Part shown: positions 1 through 8,182 of the stretch, one piece after another
Numbering within the stretch: position 1 is the first letter of the stretch
Layout: every line of letters begins with the position of its first letter
The notes under the pieces: generated by a model
Seen by the model: the letters and a program-made list of their open reading frames with translations, nothing else
Database searches by the model: none
Told to the model about the DNA's origin: nothing
From: Enterococcus malodoratus ATCC 43197
GTDB taxonomy: Bacteria; Bacillota; Bacilli; Lactobacillales; Enterococcaceae
DNA length: 64,000 nucleotides
Assembly (NCBI RefSeq): GCF_000407185.1
Contig: NZ_KE136481.1
Coordinates: forward strand, 1,340,136-1,404,135
Reading direction: 5' to 3'
Program-made: the position numbers and the translations under genes

Positions 1-687
1 TTTACTGGCTTCACTTGCCGGATATTCTTTCAAGAATTCACCCTGTACGACCGCTCGATTGGAAGTGTTTAGTCCACCTTCACAACGGATAAGTGTCACA
101 ATTGGTGTCTGATCATCGGTAGGAATCGCCATCAAGTCTCCTCGACTTTGATCAACGACATCATTTCTTGTCGCCACATATTCATAAACTTTCGTAAAGT
201 CAGTTAGATAAAAGATTTGTTGCAAGGTTGTTTTCGGCAGATTTCCAAGCGATCCGCCGCCTTGAACCAGATTGTGAGCCAGGAGTACATAGTTGCCTTT
301 TCCTAACTGCTGATCCTGATAGTACGTTCCGACCCCAACCATTAGATTCTGATTGTCGATTCCTGCAAGAATTTTCGAATGAATATCCGCACTGGGAATA
401 TACAACGCCCCTACGCCCCACTGGTTCACGATCTCGCCATACCGCAACTGAGCTTTCGCATAGGCAGCGGGTGTGACTGGTTTGATCTGACGAGGACAGT
501 AAGTCGCTTTTTTCAATTTCTTTTTTTGTTCCTCCCGATTACTTTGTTTCAATTCAATCGGATGTTTGATTTGTTCCGCATGGTCATTGGCTTGTAGTAA
601 TAAGTGATACCCGTAATAACTAGCACAAGAAATGACGATCCCTAAAACGATCCATAGAAATGGTAGGTTTTTCCATAGCTTTTTCAC
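1..687 (-). CDS. Sortase (class A-like), partial at window edge
   Basis: A membrane-anchored transpeptidase that would attach surface proteins to peptidoglycan. The 229 visible residues begin with a single hydrophobic anchor (about residues 9-32), then a sortase beta-barrel. The catalytic triad is visible: His138 in LLAHNL, Cys202 in TLIRCEGG and Arg211 in SNRAVV. The active-site loop reads TLIRC instead of the common TLxTC. The start is GTG at 687, chosen because AGGAGGG lies 7 bases upstream; no ATG fits. The C-terminus is cut by the window edge. It lies 56 bases downstream of the large LPQTS surface protein gene, on the same strand, so the two are probably an enzyme and its substrate, both carried by the conjugative element. 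The pairing is inference from position. Confidence 0.88.
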   Translation of the reverse strand, partial: MKKLWKNLPFLWIVLGIVISCASYYGYHLLLQANDHAEQIKHPIELKQSNREEQKKKLKKATYCPRQIKPVTPAAYAKAQLRYGEIVNQWGVGALYIPSADIHSKILAGIDNQNLMVGVGTYYQDQQLGKGNYVLLAHNLVQGGGSLGNLPKTTLQQIFYLTDFTKVYEYVATRNDVVDQSRGDLMAIPTDDQTPIVTLIRCEGGLNTSNRAVVQGEFLKEYPASEASK

Positions 688-743
688 GATACCCTCCTCT
701 AAAAAATAGAAGCGCCCTAGTATGGACGCTTCGTTGATCTAGC

Positions 744-3700
744 TTATTTTTTATTTTGACGTTTCTTGTTTGCAACAATAAAAAGAGCACTCGCGGCGAA
801 CACAAGTCCTAAGAGAATCCATATAAATGGACTTCCCAATGATCCTGATGTTTGAGGCAATGTACCTGCTTGACCAGTCGTTTTTACTGGTTCGACTGGT
901 TTATTAATCGTAATCGTTTGTCCTTTGTTGTTGAAATCTTTTTCAGAAGCTACAGGCTCATCATTATATGTTGTTTCTTCAAAAGCGACCAATTGGATCT
1001 TACTGTCCTTACCAAATAATTGTTGGACAGCAACATCTTCAATCGTCACTGTAACTGTTCCTGTTGATTCTTTCGGTGTGAACTTGATGGTTGAAGTTAA
1101 TTCTTTCCCATCAATCATGACAGGTAATTTTGTCCGTGTATCCATCCAGGTCACTTTTTGATCGTACTCAACGTTAGGGGTTAAGTCTTCAAAAGCAACT
1201 TTATCAGTCAATGTCACTTTGCCATCAGAAGTGACTTCTACTTTACCATTCACAAATGCTTGCGTACCGATCTTAGGATTTCTTACTTTCCCGGTTTGTT
1301 TCTCATTCTCAAGTTCTTTTTCATTGGCAATCGGTGTGTCATGTGTTGATAGCTGCTCGTAAGCAACTAAGACTTTTCCTTTCGCAGCGGATAAGTTGGC
1401 TTCAAACGGAACATCGACATAGCCTTCCAACAATTCAACATCATTTAGTGTTGAAAATTCAGTCGCTTCTTCTTGTTCTTCCACATCTGCTGGTTCTTCG
1501 GTATCAACAACTTCTTGCGTGGCTGCTTTTGGCTGAATCGTTTCTTTTGAGCCATCCGAATCTTTTGTCGTTTCTTTTTCTTTGTCGCTATCGTTTTCTT
1601 TTGATTCTTCTTTTTCAGCCGCTTCTTTGGCAAGATTTTCATAGTATTCTCTCGCATTGATAGTAGAAGTAACGGTGCCATCCTTCCCAGCAACAACAGT
1701 AATTGATCCTGTCACGCTGTTTCCGTTCGGGTCTTTGAATTCTTTTTCAGATTCACGATCCATCATAGTTAGATCAAATTTGTAAGTCTGACCTGAGATA
1801 AGGTTCTTATAGAATACTCGGTCGAATCCTTTCACTTTTGCCAACGGATCAGATAGCTTAGTTTCATTCTCGTTTTGATCATAGAAGAAAAACTCGGTAT
1901 GGATTTCTGGTGTCACAAATTGAATCGCTTCTGCCTCATTCGCCAAATCATCATGGCGAGCGACTTCTTCCCACTCACCTGTTGACGGATTGTAGAATTC
2001 TAGTACATTGATCCAAATACCCTTTTTACCATGCATTCCTGTGGCATCAAAATCTAAATACACGTTTTTTACGAATTGAGCTTGTTTCGCTTCAAACTCA
2101 TTTACTTGTTTTAAGGATTCTTCGCCAAGCTGCTCACCCGTTCCAAACTCGACAAAATCAGAAGTCAGACGTAGTTTCGCATTTGCAGGTGCTTGGTTCG
2201 CCTGGATCATGACTTCATCCCGCAGCTTTTGTCCGATCATTGGATTCACAAATTGTGCCCCATCTTGGTTACTTGCTTGAGAAGTCATGCCAAAATTAAG
2301 CGTTGGATTATTCACGTTAATCGTGTTTTCTCCAGATTTCACTACGATCGATCCTTTCGCCTTTTCTGGATCAATATAATGGCCTTTGATGGTTTTAAGC
2401 TCTTCCCACTCGACTTTTGCATTGTTCTTCAAGTCGTTGGTGATCTTGATTGTCCCATTTTTATCCGTCTTCACTTTGTGATCCTTGCCATTGTAGTGAA
2501 GGTTAAATTCTACGCCTTCAAGGTTTTTACCTTTATCGTTCTGTTTGATTAGTGTTAAATTGGCATAACGTGGATTACTCACATTAATTGTATTAGAACC
2601 AGATTTCACCACCAACGATCCTTTCGCATTGGCTGTATCAATGTAATGACCAGCGATCGTTGCCGTTTCTTCCCATTCAATTTTCGTATTATTTTTCAAT
2701 TCATTCGTCACTTGAATTTGACCGTTTTTGTCGGTCTTGACGGTATGATCTTTTCCGTTGTACGTCAGTTTGAATTGAACGCCTTCAAGGTTTAGACCCA
2801 CGTCATTCTTTTTGTTCAGCGTAACATTCGCATACCGAGGATTAGTCACTTTGAGTTCATTGGCACCTTCCTTGATGGTGATCTTCCCTTTAGAAGAAGC
2901 AGAATCAATATAGTGACCAGCGATCGTTGCCGTTTCTTCGTACTCCACCACTGTACCGATAGGATAATTTGGTGACTTTAAATTCCCATTAGCGTCTGTT
3001 TTTACGGTGGTTGATTTCCCATCCGCAGTCAATTTGAAAGAAACTCCAGCCATATTATCGCCTTTATCATTTACTTTTTTCAGTGAAATATAGCCCTCTT
3101 CCTTTGCATTATGGAAGACGTAAATTTTCTCAGCAGGTGACTTCGTTTTAATATCAGAAATAATATTTCCATCAGGATAATACGAATGCCAGAATTTATT
3201 ATCACTAGGAGTATTTCCCCAGAAGAATCCAATATGGCAATCGTAGTTAGTTACCGACACATCCGGTTCAAAATAAATAATATCTCCTTTACGCATGGTA
3301 CCACTAGCTAACATTTCAGAAACCGTATTGTACGTATCCGCATAAGTTGTCGCACGTAAAACGTCACGCCAGTTATAAGCGTTCGCTGCACCACCAAATC
3401 CCGTACTATTATTCGTAATTCTTGAAATATCGCCTCCAGCTCTACGAATAACGGTAGCCACAAATCCTGTACAGTTCATCCCAGGCCCGTAGCTTGTCGG
3501 TGCCCCGTTTGGACTTAGACAATACCCTTCATCTGGATTTAAATACAAGCCACGATAAGGAGTACCCAAATAGAAGGAATCATTTTGATGAGCGGTCAAT
3601 TCAGCGTTAATTGCTTTTGTAGAAATACCGAAAAATGTGGGTAAATCTGCCGATAATGCTCTCGCACTTCGGAAAAGAACTGGATCACCAGGAACGCCAG

Positions 3701-4028
3701 CTCCAGAACCATAGACACTGCCATCCAAGGTTACTTCTCTTTGTGTCTCTTCTTTATCCTCAGATATCACAGACTCTTCTTCTTTTGTACTTTCAGAAGA
3801 CTCCGTGCTGCTGGTACTTTCCGAGGTTTCTTGGCTCGATTCACTGGTTGATTCAACCGGATCAGCTTTCGTGGCTTCTGTGGACTTTGTTTTCTCTTCA
3901 TTCTTTTGTACTTGAGTTGCACTAGTGCTTTCCGCATAAGCCGTGATCGCTTGAATTGGAATGATTTGCATAAGCAGCGTGACGATCATCACGAGCGAAA
4001 CAATGATTCTACTGATTTTCGTTTTCAT
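744..4028 (-). CDS. LPQTS-anchored surface protein with NlpC/P60-like, Cna-B-like and VaFE-like domains
   Basis: A 1094-residue cell-wall protein. The start is the ATG at 4028, behind GGAGGAAG; an upstream in-frame start would place a polar stretch before the signal peptide. Layout: signal peptide (1-33), Ser/Thr/Glu-rich linker (34-100), an NlpC/P60 or CHAP-like cysteine peptidase-type domain with Cys186 (NCTGF) and His265 (CHIGFF), three Cna-B/SpaA-like repeats (about 310-570) that share the phrase GHYID, a middle region, an acidic linker, VaFE-type repeats (VAYEQL, VAFEDL, VAFEET), then LPQTS at 1057-1061, a transmembrane helix and a KKRQNKK tail. The sorting signal has Ser in place of the usual Gly. 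Such proteins in Tn916-like elements are thought to help mating contact or wall remodelling; that role is inferred here. Confidence 0.85.
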   Translation of the reverse strand: MKTKISRIIVSLVMIVTLLMQIIPIQAITAYAESTSATQVQKNEEKTKSTEATKADPVESTSESSQETSESTSSTESSESTKEEESVISEDKEETQREVTLDGSVYGSGAGVPGDPVLFRSARALSADLPTFFGISTKAINAELTAHQNDSFYLGTPYRGLYLNPDEGYCLSPNGAPTSYGPGMNCTGFVATVIRRAGGDISRITNNSTGFGGAANAYNWRDVLRATTYADTYNTVSEMLASGTMRKGDIIYFEPDVSVTNYDCHIGFFWGNTPSDNKFWHSYYPDGNIISDIKTKSPAEKIYVFHNAKEEGYISLKKVNDKGDNMAGVSFKLTADGKSTTVKTDANGNLKSPNYPIGTVVEYEETATIAGHYIDSASSKGKITIKEGANELKVTNPRYANVTLNKKNDVGLNLEGVQFKLTYNGKDHTVKTDKNGQIQVTNELKNNTKIEWEETATIAGHYIDTANAKGSLVVKSGSNTINVSNPRYANLTLIKQNDKGKNLEGVEFNLHYNGKDHKVKTDKNGTIKITNDLKNNAKVEWEELKTIKGHYIDPEKAKGSIVVKSGENTINVNNPTLNFGMTSQASNQDGAQFVNPMIGQKLRDEVMIQANQAPANAKLRLTSDFVEFGTGEQLGEESLKQVNEFEAKQAQFVKNVYLDFDATGMHGKKGIWINVLEFYNPSTGEWEEVARHDDLANEAEAIQFVTPEIHTEFFFYDQNENETKLSDPLAKVKGFDRVFYKNLISGQTYKFDLTMMDRESEKEFKDPNGNSVTGSITVVAGKDGTVTSTINAREYYENLAKEAAEKEESKENDSDKEKETTKDSDGSKETIQPKAATQEVVDTEEPADVEEQEEATEFSTLNDVELLEGYVDVPFEANLSAAKGKVLVAYEQLSTHDTPIANEKELENEKQTGKVRNPKIGTQAFVNGKVEVTSDGKVTLTDKVAFEDLTPNVEYDQKVTWMDTRTKLPVMIDGKELTSTIKFTPKESTGTVTVTIEDVAVQQLFGKDSKIQLVAFEETTYNDEPVASEKDFNNKGQTITINKPVEPVKTTGQAGTLPQTSGSLGSPFIWILLGLVFAASALFIVANKKRQNKK

Positions 4029-4133
4029 AAACTTCCTCCAATAATAATTAGTATTTTTCCATTCGAGTTCACTTATGGACTTCGATTTCTTACCTGATGA
4101 AAGGAGTTCACCACCTTTTTTAGACAAAAAAAT

Positions 4134-4170
4134 AGCAACGTTCTATGAATTAACTTCTTAGGACGTTGCT
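4134..4170 (-). terminator. Probable terminator after the 166-residue protein gene
   Basis: An 11-bp stem (AGCAACGTTCT against AGGACGTTGCT, one wobble) is followed on the minus strand by TATTTTTTT. It lies between the unknown gene ending at 4201 and the start of the surface protein, so the surface protein and sortase may form their own transcription unit or be read through at reduced level. Confidence 0.7.
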
Positions 4171-4200
4171 TTAAGTACTTTATTCAGTTTTAGACATTCA

Positions 4201-4701
4201 CTATTTAACAATTTTCAAATGACACTTTTCTACAAAATCGACTGGAATCAGCTTTTCTGCATAATCCGAGTTAATTTCCGTTACACGAACTTCGCCATAT
4301 TTTTGAAGATATGACCAAAACTGTTCAGTCACATTCCATTGCCTTTTTTTGACATAGTTCATAAAGTAGGATCGCTCTTGATTCACTTCATTCATTCGCT
4401 TAATCGCCTGAACAAAGATTGGATCATAGACAACTCGTTTAAACTGACCATCTAACCATTCAAAAGTTATCGGATAGGTTACACTGTCTAACTTTTTTCG
4501 TTCTTTCAAAAAAAGATTCCTAAACTGTCCGAACAATTCATCAAAACTCAAATCTTTAAACGGAATTATCAAAAAATAATCAGTCAATTTCGCTTTGTAC
4601 CAGTAATATATTTCGCCAAAGAAGGCTTTTCCTTCCTCAATATTTTGCAATAAATCTTGATTCCCAAGGTGAAAGGAACCTGCATATTTGATCAACTCCA
4701 T
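4201..4701 (-). CDS. Conjugative-element protein of unknown function (166 aa)
   Basis: I do not recognise this 166-residue protein. It is soluble by eye (no signal peptide or membrane helix), rich in Phe, Tyr and charged residues, and shows no catalytic motif. It follows ardA by 33 bases on the same strand, inside the element's transfer/maintenance block, where related elements carry small variable genes. The start ATG at 4701 has an AAAGGTG motif about 13 bases upstream, a long spacing, so the start is less certain than the frame. It could be another anti-defence or regulatory factor, but nothing in the sequence shows this. Confidence 0.65.
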   Translation of the reverse strand: MELIKYAGSFHLGNQDLLQNIEEGKAFFGEIYYWYKAKLTDYFLIIPFKDLSFDELFGQFRNLFLKERKKLDSVTYPITFEWLDGQFKRVVYDPIFVQAIKRMNEVNQERSYFMNYVKKRQWNVTEQFWSYLQKYGEVRVTEINSDYAEKLIPVDFVEKCHLKIVK

Positions 4702-4734
4702 CGTATGAGAAACACCTTTCTAATCTAAAAAGAG

Positions 4735-5220
4735 CTACTTCATGAAACAGCCATCCGAAACATAAACAACTTGTCCATCCAATCGAATATCCCGCCCAAG
4801 AGCTTCTTCATCAATGTAGTTTTCTAACTCCTTGGGTACAGTAATCAAACCTTGATCAACCCAGTAACTCCCAAGTTTCTCGTCTGTATCAACATCTGCA
4901 AAAAACATGACATCCTCAGCATTCTCCAGTAAATCTTCTTCTGACGAAAACAAATCTCCTATTAATTCTTTGGCATGATCACGTACCTCACTGGGTAATT
5001 CCGAATACAGCTCATACAGTTCGTTTAAACGATCCAGACTATCGTATTGAGTTACTGTGAATGGTGCATCTGAATCCAAAATAATGGTTTCCTCTTCGGA
5101 TTCATTTAGACCCAGTTTTGTAGCAATGTCAGAGTAGTCCACTGGCAGATCAAACCAGCCTCCCTGAATCGTTCCACTAACATATTTAGACAAATTAGCA
5201 ATATAAATTTGTGCTTCCAT
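4735..5220 (-). CDS. ardA: Antirestriction protein ArdA
   Basis: A DNA mimic that inhibits type I restriction enzymes when the conjugating strand enters a new host. The 161 residues are strongly acidic. The N-terminus IYIANLSKYV, the GGWFDLP motif and the Asp/Glu-rich middle (ATKLGLNESEEE, LDSDAPF) are typical of the Orf18/ArdA family of Tn916 (166 aa). The ATG at 5220 is preferred over a GTG three codons upstream because GAGGAG sits 8 bases before it. It lies 16 bases downstream of the 182-aa protein gene, in the same order relative to the relaxase as in Tn916. Confidence 0.9.
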   Translation of the reverse strand: MEAQIYIANLSKYVSGTIQGGWFDLPVDYSDIATKLGLNESEEETIILDSDAPFTVTQYDSLDRLNELYELYSELPSEVRDHAKELIGDLFSSEEDLLENAEDVMFFADVDTDEKLGSYWVDQGLITVPKELENYIDEEALGRDIRLDGQVVYVSDGCFMK

Positions 5221-5236
5221 CAGACACACTCCTCAC

Positions 5237-5785
5237 CTAAACAAATATATTTTCTATCAGTAAAACCGATCCTTGATAAAAAGGTTCGTTGGCATAACGA
5301 CCAAGCTCAAGTAACTCTTTTTGGATAATTTCCTCAGTCACTCCAAGTTTTGTTTCTTCAAAAATAGATTGTCTCAAAATTTTTTGTACCTCACCAACAG
5401 TCAAAAGAATAAATCTTACCTGCTGGTTATACACTTCGGCTACGCAGTTTGCATAAACGGTTACTGGTTTTACACCTGTCTTCACAGCGATCAAAGCACT
5501 TTTCGGGACACTGAAAGAATAAAATTCAATCTGACTTAAATCGCTTGGTTTTACTTGCCAATTTAACTCTTCCAATTTGAGTTCGTAACTTTTCCTTACC
5601 TCCAACAGTCGTGCTATTTCTTGCCATGCCGGATCATCCTGAAATTCACCACGTTCAAGAATTCGTTCAATCAAATCCATCGAATAATTGAAAATACTCA
5701 ATGCTCGAATTCGCTGATCAATTGCTTCGATTTTTTTCTGACAATGATTGATTCCTGAAAAAAGGTAGTCCTTATTATCCTCCAA
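5237..5785 (-). CDS. Coiled-coil protein of unknown function downstream of the relaxase
   Basis: A 182-residue protein, start TTG at 5785 with AGGAGGTGA 5 bases upstream. Its first 11 bases overlap the end of the relaxase gene, which implies translational coupling. The N-terminal 80 residues are helical with heptad-like patterning (KKIEAIDQRIRAL, LLEVRKSYELKLEEL); the C-terminal half looks like a small mixed domain. No known motif was recognised. Tn916 has a much shorter gene (orf19) at this place, so it may be a replacement or an accessory to relaxase function. That is inference from position only. Confidence 0.7.
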   Translation of the reverse strand: MEDNKDYLFSGINHCQKKIEAIDQRIRALSIFNYSMDLIERILERGEFQDDPAWQEIARLLEVRKSYELKLEELNWQVKPSDLSQIEFYSFSVPKSALIAVKTGVKPVTVYANCVAEVYNQQVRFILLTVGEVQKILRQSIFEETKLGVTEEIIQKELLELGRYANEPFYQGSVLLIENIFV

Positions 5786-7025
5786 CTAAATCACCTCCTG
5801 ATGATTGGAACCAAGTAAGATAGCTTTCTTTATCTTCACCCAACTCCACATTTTCAATCGTCGCATTCACAAAATCTCTGCCGGAAAGTTCATCGACAAT
5901 TTTTAGCAGCTTTAGTGTGGGCGCTACTTGGGTTTCAAACCATCGTTCCGCTCGTTCGATCGAAAACTTTTCTGCCTTCATAGAAAAGTTCAACTCTCTG
6001 ACGGTTCGAAACATTTTGGCCCAACGCTCATTCACAATTCTTGATTCAGAATCAAGCAAGTCATAAACCGTCAATTTATCATTGATCAATCCAGCGCCGA
6101 TCTCCCCTAAGTTCGTTCCGGTAATAAAGCGATCAATAATCTCGGTTGCTTTTTCAGCAGCGCAACGCAATTCGTAGCGATTGTAGATGCCGTATTTTAG
6201 TAAGGCATCTTCCACAGATATCCGTTCACGGTTGGCGATCTCATACCGTTTCTCATAGAAGTTGAAGAACATCGGTGATTTTCTTGAACCAAAATAAAGG
6301 GATAGCCCTTTGTTTCTAGCCACCCCTGATTCCGTATAGTATCCACCATAGTTTTCAAATAATTTGAAACTGTCCTCGATCAATCCTTTGTGTTCTTTTT
6401 CCAGAATGGAAAACAAATCAAAATATTCTTCATCATCTCGCATCCACATTTCATCAATGGCAATATCAATCCGGCTGCATTGCACACGACTATAGCAGCT
6501 TTCTAGCATTCCTTGTTTTTGCCAAAGGTGTAGTAAGTATTCCTGCCAGTCTGTTTTTCGTTCCTTCATTACCAGTTCATATTCACGGCATCCTTGCCCT
6601 GAAAACTGAATCAATACATTTTTCGTAGTTTCTTTTGTGTGCCAAAATACCCAGATATTTCCTCGTACAGATACTTGGTCAAACATATAGAGTCCTGTTG
6701 AACGGGTTTCAAACTCTAACTCATCCATGCCTAACACTTGTTGGATAATATCTTTGGGTGCTGCATCAAAAAAAGACAAGCGCAAATAATCGATCATGAC
6801 TCGCATTTCTATCCCATGTTTTAGATAAACACGAAAATACTCTTCGAGCTTTTGTTTGACATCTTCTGGAATCGAGCGCTTGCCTTGTTCCATTTTTTTG
6901 TAATAGGACAAAGATATATCCAGTATTTGTGCAAATTTTCGTTGAGAAACTGGCTTTTGTTTTCCAGTCTTCGCATTGGATAACCCAAATTTGTATCGAT
7001 AGTTTCGCAGTTCTTTAGGCTCCAA
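5775..7025 (-). CDS. MobT-family relaxase (Orf20/NicK-like, Rep_trans domain)
   Basis: The relaxase that nicks oriT and leads single-stranded transfer, and probably also starts rolling-circle replication of the excised element. It has 416 residues: an N-terminal XRE-like helix-turn-helix (about 25-70, SQRKFAQILDISLSYYKKME), then a Rep_trans fold with conserved patches RVQCSRIDIAIDE and RYELRCAAEKATEI. Length and layout match Tn916 Orf20 and ICEBs1 NicK relatives. The start is TTG at 7025 with GAGGTG about 8 bases upstream. The oriT candidate lies directly upstream (7221-7310), as in Tn916 where oriT sits between orf21 and orf20. It is translationally coupled to the next gene. Confidence 0.9.
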   Translation of the reverse strand: MEPKELRNYRYKFGLSNAKTGKQKPVSQRKFAQILDISLSYYKKMEQGKRSIPEDVKQKLEEYFRVYLKHGIEMRVMIDYLRLSFFDAAPKDIIQQVLGMDELEFETRSTGLYMFDQVSVRGNIWVFWHTKETTKNVLIQFSGQGCREYELVMKERKTDWQEYLLHLWQKQGMLESCYSRVQCSRIDIAIDEMWMRDDEEYFDLFSILEKEHKGLIEDSFKLFENYGGYYTESGVARNKGLSLYFGSRKSPMFFNFYEKRYEIANRERISVEDALLKYGIYNRYELRCAAEKATEIIDRFITGTNLGEIGAGLINDKLTVYDLLDSESRIVNERWAKMFRTVRELNFSMKAEKFSIERAERWFETQVAPTLKLLKIVDELSGRDFVNATIENVELGEDKESYLTWFQSSGGDLVGG

Positions 7026-7220
7026 TTTTTCTACACCTCAATTAAATAACGAAATCGACTTTTTTCGACTATTCAAAAAGAGCCGTCAACCCCTTGTGAT
7101 GATTGCCCCCTCATTTTTGTGTCCCTTCAAAATCGTTGAAAAGGACACAAACGCTCATCTTCGATGAAGATTGCCGTAGCGCTCTTTATAGACCTTTTTC
7201 TGTTTCGTTATTTTATTTCT

Positions 7221-7246
7221 ACCCCCCCTATTAGATACTGGGGGGT
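7221..7246. repeat. oriT core inverted repeat ACCCCCC-N12-GGGGGGT
   Basis: Perfect 7-bp arms of C and G runs. This is the hallmark inverted repeat of oriT in ICEBs1 and Tn916-type elements and the likely binding/nicking site of the relaxase encoded at 5775-7025. Confidence 0.75.
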
Positions 7247-7250
7247 AACG

Positions 7251-7282
7251 GTTTAGGGCAGGCGCAAGCGCCTGCCCTAAAC
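7251..7282. repeat. Perfect 14-bp inverted repeat beside the oriT core
   Basis: Arms 7251-7264 and 7269-7282 are perfectly complementary around a four-base loop and would form a very stable hairpin in single-stranded DNA. Such a hairpin could help strand termination, second-strand priming or relaxase recognition. Confidence 0.7.
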
Positions 7283-7421
7283 CATCCACGCACACACTTG
7301 GCGTGTGCGTTTGCCCTTGCCATACGCGGCTGGCGCCGCTGCCAGTGCAAACGCCACGCTCTACTGAGTGCATGGCTATGCGGGCATAGTTCCCCCACCA
7401 GTATCTACAGTGAGTTATTCT

Positions 7422-7733
7422 TTAAAAAATGTTCTCTTCAATCATCAATCGTTCCGCAAGCTCTTCCGGTGACAAAAAGGTGGCGAAAATCGCAGCCGTC
7501 AGCTCTTTCCTCTCTCCATTTCTCAGCCGATAGAGCTTTTTCAACAATAAAATATCTTCTTCTGTCAGTAAAATTTGACTTACAGGAATCCCATTTCTCA
7601 AAATATCTTTTCGCAAAAAATGATAGGTTGTCCGTTTTTCAATTTTTGCGATCCACGAATACAGTGTCCTTGAAGAGAATTCCGAATCAATCAACTTTGC
7701 GGCCGTCCGTACTCGATAGTATTTTTCACTCAC
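7422..7733 (-). CDS. Small helix-turn-helix-like protein between coupling ATPase and oriT
   Basis: A 103-residue protein, start GTG at 7733 with GAGGTGAT about 6 bases upstream, 27 bases downstream of the coupling ATPase stop. The N-terminus (YYRVRTAAKLIDSEFSSRTLYSWIAKIEKRT) resembles a MerR/excisionase-type winged helix in which a helix-turn-helix is followed by SRTLYSWI. The rest is helical and charged. Its place next to oriT suggests DNA binding, for example as an accessory factor for the relaxase or as a regulator. The function is inferred; no exact family was identified. Confidence 0.68.
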   Translation of the reverse strand: MSEKYYRVRTAAKLIDSEFSSRTLYSWIAKIEKRTTYHFLRKDILRNGIPVSQILLTEEDILLLKKLYRLRNGERKELTAAIFATFLSPEELAERLMIEENIF

Positions 7734-7760
7734 ATGTCATCACCTCACTCGCTTAATAGA

Positions 7761-8087
7761 TTACTCGATGGTAATATCACCTGCTTCATTCAACTTCTCT
7801 TGCCGTTTTCGTAGGTATTCTTCCGAAACCATTTTTCTGATCTGCATTTCATCATTCACACTATGCAACTCATCCACGATTTCTCGATCTTTTCCAGTGA
7901 TCCGAATGGTTTCAAAATCCAATTCGATCATCTGATCAAATTTAGCAAACTCACTTAAAAAATCAAAATCTGATGGGACAAAGGGACTATACAATTCTTG
8001 GGGAATCCCTTTCCCAATATCCAGATAGCCTCGACCGACTCCCGACTTATTGACGAAACTTTTATTTTTGTTGTCGTCGTAGGGTAA
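7761..8087 (-). CDS. FtsK/TcpA coupling ATPase, 3' exon
   Basis: The C-terminal 108 residues of the conjugation coupling protein whose 5' exon is at 10602-11783. The reading frame is open from the intron boundary (LPYDDNKNKSFVNKSGVG) through the stop. A short internal start-like TTG at 7994 is not a real gene start. The segment SGVGRGYLDIGKGIPQ and the following FYSPFVP-like stretch match the C-terminal end of Tn916 Orf21-type proteins. Without intron splicing this part would not be made in frame with the ATPase core. Confidence 0.85.
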   Translation of the reverse strand, partial: LPYDDNKNKSFVNKSGVGRGYLDIGKGIPQELYSPFVPSDFDFLSEFAKFDQMIELDFETIRITGKDREIVDELHSVNDEMQIRKMVSEEYLRKRQEKLNEAGDITIE

Positions 8088-8139
8088 GTACCCAGCGCCT
8101 TACTATATTTCTATAACAGGTTTCCAAATACTCCCCTCC

Positions 8140-8173
8140 AAACCGTACGTACACCTCTCGATGTATACGGCTT
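8140..8173 (-). ncRNA. Group II intron domain V
   Basis: A 34-base hairpin starting 10 bases after the intron protein stop codon. It has the catalytic AGC near its 5' side, a two-part stem and the tetraloop CGAG, the expected form for the ribozyme core of a bacterial group II intron. Confidence 0.85.
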
Positions 8174-8182
8174 TCCACTTGT

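Larger units (their letters stand above)
7026..7421. other. Origin of transfer (oriT) region
   Basis: A gene-free stretch between the relaxase and the HTH-like gene, full of inverted repeats. At 7221-7246 ACCCCCC and GGGGGGT flank a 12-base centre, the same arrangement as the inverted repeat at the ICEBs1/Tn916 oriT. Next to it are a perfect 14-bp inverted repeat (7251-7264 and 7269-7282, loop CAAG), an 8-bp inverted repeat ACGCACAC/GTGTGCGT (7288-7310) and further GC-rich hairpins to about 7390. Position upstream of a MobT relaxase and downstream of the coupling ATPase supports the call. The nick site itself was not located. Confidence 0.82.

Noticed and set aside
1334-1660. Plus-strand open frames of 60-140 codons across the long minus-strand genes
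   Set aside because: Many antisense frames arise from codon bias of the real genes; they lack RBS and protein-like composition.
7155-7373. Open frame of 72 codons over the oriT region
   Set aside because: It is made of hairpin sequence (palindromes translate as repetitive residues) and has no RBS; the region is explained by oriT.
7761-7994. Small separate gene of 77 codons downstream of the intron
   Set aside because: It is the 3' exon of the coupling ATPase; the frame is open back to the intron boundary and the start is an internal TTG.
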